Below the pieces are notes generated by a model, which saw only the letters and a program-made list of their open reading frames with translations, did no database searches and had not been told where the DNA came from. This document shows positions 23,441-31,677 of a DNA stretch of 64,000 nucleotides, piece after piece. The DNA lies in assembly GCA_900095095.1 (NCBI GenBank), contig FMBT01000522.1, forward strand, positions 1 through 64,000, written 5' to 3'. The position numbers and the translations under genes were made by a program. Every line of letters starts with the position of its first letter. The stretch's first letter is position 1. This DNA is from Fragilariopsis cylindrus CCMP1102. Lineage: Eukaryota > Bacillariophyta > Bacillariophyceae > Bacillariales > Bacillariaceae.

Positions 23441-23655
23441 CAACAGAACTGGTTTCTGATTGGTCATAGTTAGTACTTGCACCTTAAAAAATGACATGAG
23501 GAGATTTGATTGCTGCTAGTTAATAACTAACTATTTCATAATTATTAACCAGTGCATTTGTGCAACCAATTGGGTGCCTAGACGCCATTGATCATAGATT
23601 TTCTCCCTAAGGTGGGGATTTTCTGATAGATATCTGCCACACTCTGAGATGATCC
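23441..23655 (-). mobile_element. diverged LTR-like fragment, inverted relative to the copy at 27.5 kb
   Basis: Read on the minus strand, this segment begins with GATCATCTCAGAGTGTGGCAG and continues with CCCCACCTTAGGGAGAAA, then TTATTAACTAGCAGCAATC and GTGCAAGTACTAAC. The plus-strand sequence at 27514-27700 has the same series of blocks (GATCATCCCAGGGATGTGGCAG, CCCCACCTAAGGGGGAAA, CTATTAACTAGCAACACC, ATGCAAGCACTAG). The two are therefore homologous repeat ends in opposite orientation. No retrotransposon coding sequence adjoins it. Confidence 0.5.
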
Positions 23656-25149
23656 TTAACAGGATTCCGGTTATAAGGTATTTTTCGGCTTTTTAATAAT
23701 TTTTTTACGCAAATTTATGCGTTAATTGCGTACATGTCACGGGACTGGTTCACTAGTGATTCATCGCTAAAAGACAATCAATCGCTAACGAACCTGCATC
23801 CATTAAGAATGGATACATCTCTAGAATAGAACTAATGCTTATATTATACATTATCACACACATGAAAGCCTCTTCCCTATATACTAGTCTAGGGCATGGC
23901 ACAAAAGCTTCCAGTACTTAGGATGATCTAGATTGACTTAAACTAGAAACCTCATTCAATAATTACATAATTATAGGCAAATCCCTTGGAATCCAGCTAA
24001 ATTAGTACGTGCGAAAGTAAGTATATAAATAATAATAGTAGTAAGAATAATAATAAGATACCATACCAGTATGTACACATCAATGATTGTATATCTCCTA
24101 AATATTCCATCAAAGATACTATAATCATGACTTCCTTCTTCAATCTGTAATGTACACATAATATGAATTATCACTTCTCCATAGTACACTGCTCACATAT
24201 TTACTCTGATGTGTAATAGGCTCTTGGTCTCTTTGCCGCAGTTTTCAAACTGGGACATTTGCTGTACTTACAATACCAGCCTCTTAAATTGTCAACTACC
24301 ACTGGTACATATATATGATTACTCCATGGTTGGTAGCTCTTTAGTCGGTTAGAAGCAACTTGGCGGTAATGGAGTGCTCTGGAAGTGATACCAGACACTG
24401 GTGTTTGAGGGGTTCCAGTTTGTACTGTAGCAGTAGGGGAGGTAAATGATTGTCTCACTGAATCAGATCAAACTTTTTGGCTGTCACTAGAACAAGTGGC
24501 ACTGGGTGGAGCTCCCATACCTCTCTATCTAATGTCAGGTCCTTGTTGAAGGAGGGAGGAAGTCAAATTTTTCATACATGGTTTCAGTAGCATTGCTTCC
24601 CATCCAGGATGGCATTTATTGTAAAGCCATTTGTACATCTTGTAAGAATTATTTAGATTCATACTGAAATAACAGGCTACTAATTTTGCACTTCATCCAT
24701 GCAAATGAGATTCAGTAGACAGATAGAGTATGTCAATGCCTTGTCCTTGTGTTGATAGAGATCACTGTAGTGCAAGCATGAAGTTAAATCCTCTAAAGCA
24801 CCTGTTGGCATTGATGCTTGAATTAGTTGTACAGCATTCACTATCTCTCTTGTATCAAATATCTGTTCAATAGATCTACCACCATGGTTCATTCTACAAA
24901 GACAAGCACCATAGAACCTAGCTACATGATCAGCGGTTATTACTTTGTTTCCAGTGTAGTATCTTGGTTTGAATCCATCTTCAAGGACCCTTTTCTTCAT
25001 ATAATTTTGCATCCTAGCAGCTTGAAACTCAAATAAAGTTTGATCATCATTAGCACCATATCTTGCTAAGCACCATTGAAATACCTTCTCATACCGGATC
25101 TCACCTGCAGCATCCTTCAACAAGGCCACCTCTTCCTTGGTTATCTTAA
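23656..25149 (-). mobile_element. piggyBac-like transposase relic (3' part)
   Basis: The minus-strand frame 25129-24680 encodes F-E-F-Q-A-A-R-M-Q-N-Y-M, then Y-Y-T-G-N-K-V-I-T-A-D-H-V-A-R-F-Y-G and R-S-I-E-Q-I-F-D-T-R-E-I, and A-L-E-D-L-T-S-C-L-H-Y-S-D. This matches my memory of the N-terminal part of DDE_Tnp_1_7 (piggyBac-type) transposases. A second frame, 24458-24201, has a C-terminal-like segment (Y-V-P-V-V-V-D-N-L-R-G-W-Y-C-K-Y-S-K-C). The catalytic middle is missing, so the copy is dead. At 23656 TTAACAGGATTCCGGTTATAAGG carries the same end sequence as the TTAA element at 25150, and TTAA is the piggyBac target. The family call rests on recollected motifs, not a search. Confidence 0.55.
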
Positions 25150-25681
25150 CAGGATACAGGTTATAAGGATTTTTTTGCGATTTTGTGCGTGTTAATAAGA
25201 CGCGATAATTTCCATCTAAAAAAAAGTAAAAAAAATAAAAAACTTTGGAAGCTGATAATTATAAAAATACTAGCACAAATTAATACGTATTTGACGCATG
25301 TAAGGATCGAACCAAGGCCTGTCTACCAAGACCGGTGGGGCAGTGCCAACTCAACCACATCAGTAGTTACGTAATGAATATTTTGAGTATATGCATAAAC
25401 TAAAAAATCGCGCAGCATACTGAACGTGATACTTAGCGCAAACCGCGAATTTTCCTACTATGGCTTTTCCGTACATAATTTTTTGGGCTTATTACAGCGT
25501 AGGTACGTCCTATACAACGAAATTTCTGCGTATTTTCACTGAATAAGAAAGCACGTGCCTTTATTCAGAGACGCGCTGTGTCTCAATAGGGGGCTGTAGG
25601 TCCATTTTTTGAGGGAGAAACACCCCCACAAAAATTGACCCCAAAAAGTGGCGCCCCGCGGGCGCCATAACCTGAATCCTG
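25150..25681. mobile_element. 532-bp non-autonomous TTAA-flanked element (piggyBac-type MITE)
   Basis: TTAA stands at 25146-25149 and 25682-25685. The left end is CAGGATACAGGTTAT and the right end, read inverted, is CAGGATTCAGGTTAT: 15-bp terminal repeats with one mismatch. The right end also has a palindrome, GGCGCCCCGCGGGCGCC, at 25650-25666. No long open frame of its own. Deleting the element and one TTAA joins minus-strand codons G-D-E-D-F-S-V to K-I-T-K-E-E-V-A-L-L-K-D, so it appears to have inserted into the transposase frame. It holds tRNA-like promoter boxes (separate entry). Confidence 0.7.
25300..25375 (-). ncRNA. tRNA-like pol III promoter boxes inside the TTAA element
   Basis: On the minus strand TGGTTGAGTTGG (25357-25346) fits the A-box consensus TRGYNNARNNGG, and GGTTCGATCC (25313-25304) fits the B-box core GWTCRANNC. 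The spacing, a little over 30 bases between boxes, fits tRNA genes. The sequence does not fold into a full cloverleaf with paired acceptor and T arms by eye, so it is a tRNA-derived relic or a chance pair. Confidence 0.4.
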
Positions 25682-25685
25682 TTAA

Positions 25686-26045
25686 CAGAGAAGTCTTCAT
25701 CTCCAGTACATTCAATTGGTTCAATCCACTATCACCATTGTCGATAACAATCTCCTCCCATTCATCCTCAGTTGTTCCTGTGTATTGTGCTGTCTCTGTC
25801 TCTATTTCCTCATCACCAAATCAAACAGGTTGATGGGTCAGTTGGTATTCAGGATAAGTGAAGCATCCTCATCCACATACAGATATACAGCCTCATATAC
25901 CATTAAATACAGATCATCACTACTATGTTTTACCATCACAAAGCATCAAAAGCGTATAACCCATGTAAACATCCCACCAGTACTCAGGACCTTCATCAAC
26001 CGTCCTATCAACAGCTGCGCCCATTCTAAATCAATTAGTGGTTGA
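25686..26045 (-). pseudogene. 5' part of the piggyBac-like transposase relic
   Basis: On the minus strand above the inserted element short open pieces read Y-W-W-D-V-Y-M-G-Y-T-L-L near 25960 and T-E-D-E-W-E-E-I-V-I-D-N-G-D near 25750, with stops between. They run toward the frame that resumes below 25146. The acidic linker before the transposase core fits the family. The sequence is decayed, so its start cannot be set. Confidence 0.35.
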
Positions 26046-26597
26046 TTAGAAGGCATATTACACCATTGTACTGTAATAATGTGTATTGTATTTGGTGTGG
26101 CTTTTTAATCTATGAATAATACGGAAAACTTGTGGTAAAGTATCGTATCCAACTAGTGAATGGAATATTCAAGCTAGTAGTTATTTAACATGAAAATTGA
26201 AATTATTCTTCTTAAAAAGTGTTTTATCCCGTTATTTTCTATGCGTTGATTCCCACTTTATCTTCAGAGTTGACCAGTTAATTTTTCAAATTTGAGTCTT
26301 GGATGTGAGTCACATACTAATATTGGTCCAAAATGAGCATTGTGGGGCTCATTTCTGGTCATAAGACAAATCCAACACTATTTTTGACCAATTCCGCTAT
26401 TTTGCGCACACCAAATCCACCATTTCCCCCCCTCTAAAACATGCGTATTTACTATTCTTGCCCAACACCCATTAAACTTCACATCATGAGAAGCGACATT
26501 CCGTCAAATCTTTGCGTCGATCACCTGTTACACTGTAGATTGAACATGTATCTAAAAAAACTCAAACGCAGTACATGTTATTTATGTGACTTTTTTA
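26046..26597. other. intergenic, nothing recognised
   Basis: AT-rich sequence without open frames over 60 codons. A C-rich patch (CCCCCCC) lies at 26427. No repeat pairing was found. Confidence 0.4.
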
Positions 26598-26904
26598 GGC
26601 TGGCTATGTGATAATTGTAGAACAACGACTAGTATGATTAAAAAGTGTGATTCGAGCAAACAGAGTTTTAAATTGAGTCCTACCTAACGCTCAGTAATTG
26701 AAAAGCATGCACACCGGGATTGAACCCATTGTGACTGTATCAAAGAAAATTCCGGAGACTGTTATTAGACAAGCTCCAGTCCGTTGAAGACAACACATAC
26801 AATGAAAGCTGTCATTTCATCTGAGTAATCAAGTACTATTGCCCATAGAAAAAAGGGCTTTTTTATCTGAAAAAACTTGTTCTACAATTATCACATAGCC
26901 AGTC
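26598..26904. mobile_element. 307-bp MITE with 27-bp inverted ends and TTA flanks
   Basis: The left end GGCTGGCTATGTGATAATTG (26598) continues TAGAACAA. The inverse of the right end (26904 backward) is GACTGGCTATGTGATAATTG, then TAGAACAA: 28 bases with one mismatch. TTA lies directly outside both ends (26595-26597 and 26905-26907), as in PIF/Harbinger (Tourist-like) elements, which duplicate a TWA trinucleotide. No coding capacity. Confidence 0.7.
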
Positions 26905-27513
26905 TTATTAATTTGTGTATAACTAAAGTATAGGTATATTGTACACTTGTATTGCTGCTGCATTGAAAGAAAAAGAGCACATAGCTGTTGGAGATGAGGA
27001 TACGTGGTAACTGGGTACTACACAATAAATTCCAATAGTGGGAAATTTTTAGAATCAAGGCTCTGGTTGACAAAAACAATTATAGGATCATCATCAGAAC
27101 AAATAATTTTACTATGCAGCTTCAATGACAACCTTAGTAAAGCATACTCTCACATTCTACTTGACGAGGTTTTATGTGCGTGCTGCTAGAGTATTTTTGT
27201 TTTTCCAATATTAAAAGGTAATTTCTACTGCAGGCTGCTCCACAGTATAAAATATTGTCGTTTCGTCTCATATTCTTGCCTTCCTACTAGCCATAGATCT
27301 TTAGCTAGTTATATATATAACTTATTATCCAATTATAGTAGCTGCCTCTTTGCTCAACACAGCCTTAGAAAGGCTTGCAAGTCAACAGACAACCCGCCAC
27401 TGTACTACACTACTACACTGTATTGATTACTGATTAGAGTGCTCAACAGAACAATGGCAACACAAACTATACATAGCATGGCCTAAAAATAACTCCACCA
27501 CTCAGCAGTTGAA
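26905..27513. other. intergenic, nothing recognised
   Basis: Short frames at 26891-27079 (minus) and 27004-27189 (plus) have no family features. A (TA)n run lies at 27311-27319. TTCCTACTAG at 27282 also occurs at the end of the LTR-like sequence at 28348, possibly by chance. Confidence 0.4.
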
Positions 27514-28357
27514 TGATCATCCCAGGGATGTGGCAGGAAAACTCCCCACCTAAGGGGGAAATTCCATGAATAATGTTGGAATAGAAACCCAAAATATGTG
27601 CTGTTGCAACAGCACTAATTGACTATGAATAGCTATTAACTAGCAACACCTGAATCACGCCATGGCATCAAATGCAAGCACTAGTCAACAGTCAAGGAGC
27701 TAATCATATCAGGAGCATCAATCATCTATATGAATACAAAATGTGTGTGGTCCATTCACCTTTGAATGGAGGCTTCTCACAAGGCAGATAGGGTCATACT
27801 TACTAGATTTTGCTACTACTTCTGTCCGTTTCATGAAAGGATAATCAGAAATAATATGCTCTCCTAGCTTGTATGTGGGTCTCCTTCTAACTACCATTTG
27901 GTCCTGTTGCCAGCCACTTACCTATGTAACAGTTTCACTGCGCGCTTGTGCTATCCCAGGAGTGACCTATGAGCACGGACTTAGTCCCAAGCTGGCTGTT
28001 TCCTTAGTCGTATGTAATCCATTTCTGTTTCACTGATCGCACGGACTTAGTCCCAAGCTGGCTGTTTCCTTAGTTGTATGTAATCCATTTCTGTTTCACT
28101 GATTGCGCACCAGGAGTGACATAGAAGTACAGGCAGACCTTGAAAATGGTGTCATCACTTAGTCAGTGTACTGACAGACCGGATGTGATAAACAGAAGAT
28201 CCCATGGTGGACGATCAATGCACCTTTGCTTTGTGTTGCCCCTGCTAACCTCTATTTAACTTGTACTCCGCACCTCACCAGGGTGAGATACAGGACGCTG
28301 TTACAAGCTAACAACCAACATTTTTCTCCTGTTCTTTCAACCATACTTTCCTACTAG
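27514..28357 (+). mobile_element. LTR-like sequence followed by a tRNA primer-binding-like site
   Basis: Begins with GATCATCCCAGGGATGTGGC, homologous to the inverted fragment at 23441-23655. It ends with CTTTCCTACTAG at 28346-28357, followed at once by TTGGTATCAAGGC (28358-28370), close to the TGGTATCAGAGC primer-binding site used by copia-type retrotransposons (initiator tRNA-Met). No gag or pol frame follows, so this is a solo or truncated LTR with a leader remnant. The exact 5' boundary is uncertain and terminal TG...CA is not clear. Confidence 0.4.
27973..28104 (+). repeat. two-copy 66-bp tandem repeat inside the LTR-like sequence
   Basis: GCACGGACTTAGTCCCAAGC begins at 27973 and again at 28039. 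The two units differ at very few positions (for example TAGTCG against TAGTTG), so this is a recent duplication within an older LTR. Confidence 0.9.
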
Positions 28358-28691
28358 TTGGTATCAAGGCACACACAGAGTTCAACCGGTCGAAACAAGG
28401 GACCGGATACGGATCCCTTTTCGATTTTCCACGCGCAGAATTGTGATCTTTAGCTAGTTAGTAAATTCCACAAATGGTTTTTTTTTTTTAAAACACGTTG
28501 TGTGTGTGTGTGTGTGTGTGTGTGCCCCCCCCCCCCCCCCCTAAACACCCTAAATATCATTATAACTATGTGTTTAAAATTGCAGTGTGAGAGGATTTTA
28601 GGCTTGTTTTGTTGTTCCTTTATTTAATAGATTACTGGCTAGGAGTTAAAGAAAGAGTAAGCAAAGACTGCCTTGGATCTTTTCACCCCTT
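28358..28691. repeat. leader remnant with (TG)n and poly-C tract
   Basis: After the primer-site-like sequence comes T9 at 28474-28482, then (GT)n at about 28499-28524, and 18 or so consecutive C. It is the longest simple repeat of this kind in the window and probably unreliable in length. Confidence 0.8.
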
Positions 28692-29181
28692 ATGTTGTCA
28701 TATCATCACCTCCTAATCACAGATGATGATTTTGCATTTATAGAGATACATACTCACATGTGCGCTTACATTCTGATTCATGAAAGAATAGTGTTCCAGG
28801 TGAAATTTGCCCATCAAGAAGTGGTTTTTCTTTATTTTGTAGGCTTGATTTGCCCCTTCTTAGTGTATTCTTTGAATAATAAAGCAAGTCTATCCTAACC
28901 AAATTTTTGACTCAGTGATTTTTACAGATGGAGGCTACCATTGTAAGTACATGACATTCATTCTTCTTCCCACATACATGGCAAGTGTGTATGGATATGA
29001 GACCAAGTTGGAGATGTTGTGTATATTACTGAAGGAATGCCATATTGAAAAAAGGAAACATGCAGATGAGGTGTGTCTTGATTTGTTATACCCTTCCTTC
29101 AACTTTACTCAACACAGTTCATGCATGAGGATACAAGTAAGTATACAATTACCTGTACCAAGAAACACTATGTCATTCTAA
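28692..29181 (+). pseudogene. degenerate open frames, possibly a transposase relic
   Basis: Two plus-strand frames (28692-28898 and 28915-29181) have normal amino-acid composition. The second starts F-T-D-G-G-Y-H, a string that resembles the D-G-G-Y-H block near the second catalytic Asp in PIF/Harbinger (DDE_Tnp_4) transposases, but what follows does not clearly match. The identification is weak. Confidence 0.25.
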
Positions 29182-30060
29182 ATGCAAAGGGTCATGACTT
29201 GCTGATGTTTCTCCTTTCATATTTTTATTTGGTGATGATGAAGAATAAACACACGCACATTAACATATTAAAATAGATAAACGCAATCATCATAAAATGT
29301 TGATACACACCAAAATAAGATGCATTGCATACACACCAAAAAACAAGCAGGGAATTTGGGTGTGCACCTCCTCCTCCTGTAGGACCTACAAATAATACTT
29401 CATCAATAAATAAACTTTGCTATATTGAATTTATAATCTCCTGGCAAGTGATAGATGTAAACGGCCCACCACTGCACACGAAGATCCAGCACACGTTAGG
29501 GGCATGAGTAGTCTATGTTAGTCTATTTTTCTATGTTGTTACACAAGGATTGCAAGCTTGTCTTAGTGTGACTGTTCAAATAGCCACCATCCCACACATA
29601 TTATAAATATCTGTTGAATAATACAGTGGAAGTATCAATGTATTAGACAACCACACATAATCAATTCCCTACTATAGTAGTATCTAATTTGAAGCTGCCT
29701 GAATCAAATAATGAGGCACACAGGACAAAATCTTGAGCTATTCCATCCACAGAGTCCTCCAAATACCTTCCCTTATATTTTGTCAAGTTCAATAGGCAAA
29801 GTCATGGTAGATAATGAATGCTTTACTTGAGTGTGACAATTACTCTAGTAGTATTAAACAAGTGATGGTTTGGCATCTGTCACTGTGGTGATTAAACAAC
29901 TACCTGGTGGAAGTAATGTTGTTGAGATAAAGGCAATCTAATGAACGTTGAATTACGTGAAACAGAATGTGGGCTGACCCATTGTACAAATAATAATTAT
30001 AAGTGAGCACACATCAGGGCTACCATCAGGGGCATAAAGAGTAACCAAGCATGTTTCGAC
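29182..30060. other. intergenic, nothing recognised
   Basis: AT-rich sequence with short frames only. No inverted or tandem repeat stood out. Confidence 0.4.
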
Positions 30061-30650
30061 ATTATTTAAACAACCTAAAGGATACTTCAATTATATATTT
30101 TTTAATGATCAGAAATGATATTTTTTGTGTTTAATGCAATTGCAATAAGTGTTGAAATACAATAATCACCCGACTGACATTTTTTTAATTCCGATGCGCT
30201 ACAGCAGTACTTACTGTACTTCGTACTAACATTGTGCATTTCGCTCAATAAGAAGAACATAAATGTTCAGCCGAATACCTTTTTCTTTTTGGTAGCGCGA
30301 AACTAGTTATTCTTTTGTCATACTGCCCGTCTTATTTAAACAACCTAGAGGATATTTCAATACAGTAATACAATATTTTTTAGTTGATCAGAAATGATAT
30401 TTTTTGTGTTTAATGCAATTGCAATAAGTGTTATACCTTTTTCTTTTTGGTAGCGCGAAACTGAGTTATTCTTTTGTCATACTGATTATGTTTAGTAAAA
30501 TTTAACCCGACTGACAATTTTTTATTATTCCGACGCGCTACAGCAGTACTAAGTTACTAACATTATGCATTTCGCTCATGCTTTTGGTAAAATCCCAGTA
30601 ACCTTAAGTAGCGTGAAACTGAGTTATTTTTTTGTTGTCATACTGATTTT
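30061..30650. repeat. diverged direct repeats of two blocks
   Basis: Block A (TTTAAACAACCTA, then GATCAGAAATGATATTTTTT and GTGTTTAATGCAATTGCAAT) occurs at about 30065-30155 and 30335-30430. Block B (ATACCTTTTTCTTTTTGGTA, then GCGCGAAACT and TTCTTTTGTCATACTG) occurs at 30276, 30432 and, more diverged, at 30600. A third motif, CGACGCGCTACAGCAGTAC with variants, occurs at 30193 and 30532. Together they indicate repeated partial duplication about 270 bp apart, upstream of the Pro-Ser gene. Confidence 0.75.
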
Positions 30651-30743
30651 TACGGTGAATTGTAACTATCTGATTTTATGATTTTATTTATACCACCGCT
30701 TTTACGTACAATATGCCAAATGTCGTCTCATTAATTACTTGGT

Positions 30744-31259
30744 ATCTAAACGGGATTGTAGCAAATGTTTCGAACTATCATCTTCAGCCAAACGAAAAAG
30801 CTACCACATACTAAATATTTCAAAGCAACAAGGAATCTTGGCTTCACCTGACTATTTATAAACGGCTCTCACATAAGGAAACGTTACGATGTAATCGTGC
30901 AGTAATCGTACAGTGATCTAAACGGGATTGTAGCAAATGTTTCGAACTATCATCTTCAGCCAAACGAAAAAGCTACCACATACTAAATATTTCAAAGCAA
31001 CAAGGAATCTTGGCTTCAACAGACTATTTATAAACGGCTCTCACTTAAGGAAACGTTACGATGTAATCGTACAGTAATCGTACAGTAATCTAAACGGGAT
31101 TGTAGCAAATGTTTCGAACTATCATCTTCAGCCAAACGAAAAAGCTACCACATACTAAATATTTCAAAGCAACAAGGAATCTTGGCTTCAACTGACTATT
31201 TATAAACGGCTCTCACATAAGGAAACGCAGTAATCGTACAGTAGTCGTACTGTAATCGT
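30744..31259. repeat. 172-bp tandem repeat, three copies
   Basis: Units starting ATCTAAACGGGATTGTAGC lie at 30744, 30916 and 31088, an exact period of 172 bp. Sequence identity is very high (a few substitutions, such as CACCTGAC, CAACAGAC and CAACTGAC). Each unit has CTCACATAAGGAAACG or CTCACTTAAGGAAACG, the motif also repeated upstream of the 62.1-kb gene; in two units it continues as TTACGATGTAATCGT. This argues for a regulatory rather than a random array. Confidence 0.95.
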
Positions 31260-31677
31260 TGATTTCATATTTATATAAGGATACACGGTTTTTTCTTCTT
31301 CTTTATTTTTGATACCTTCATATTTATATAAGGATACACGGTTTTTTCTTCAACTTCATTTTTGACATCATAAGTACAACATAAAACACCATACCGATAT
31401 GTACTACAATCCGTAGGATTTGTATTGTCATGTTCTGCGATAATACGGTCAAACAAGAAAATGAAAAACAAGAGTCTAACTCATAATACACACTAAAGTA
31501 GTGTATTGTCGTGTAATAGTGTGTGTAAAAATTGCAAAATGTATTTACAACAATCTATCTTCTCACAATTCAAAAATCTACTCATAATAATTCATTTACA
31601 AACGCCTCGCTGAACTAAGTATTCATCATCGTCAAGCATAATAATCAAGAAAAAGCAACAGAGCAAGATAAGGAGAG
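31256..31677 (+). promoter_or_regulatory. upstream module of the Pro-Ser gene, homologous to 61763-62015
   Basis: Shared blocks, in the same order as at 61.8-62.0 kb: TTTATATAAGGATACACG, then AAGTACAACATAAAACACC, ACCGATATGTACTACAATCC, GTAGGATTTGTA, AAGAAAATGAAAAACAA, GTAGTGTATT, AGTGTGTGTAAAAAT and CAACAATCTATCTTCTCACA. The first block is duplicated here (31269 and 31321). The homology stops a short distance before each ATG, so it is 5' leader or promoter rather than coding. A minus-strand frame, 31471-31271, is not conserved in the second copy. Confidence 0.85.

Noticed and set aside
26690-26745. GGGATTGAACCC considered as tRNA T arm on the minus strand
   Set aside because: No matching D and anticodon arms upstream; it is inside the TTA-flanked MITE.
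30744-31259. Regular repeat considered as CRISPR array
   Set aside because: Units are 172 bp, identical over the whole length, without unique spacers; the genome is eukaryotic.
31271-31471. Minus-strand 66-codon frame inside the shared upstream module
   Set aside because: The homologous stretch at 61.8 kb has stops in this frame, so conservation is at DNA and not protein level.
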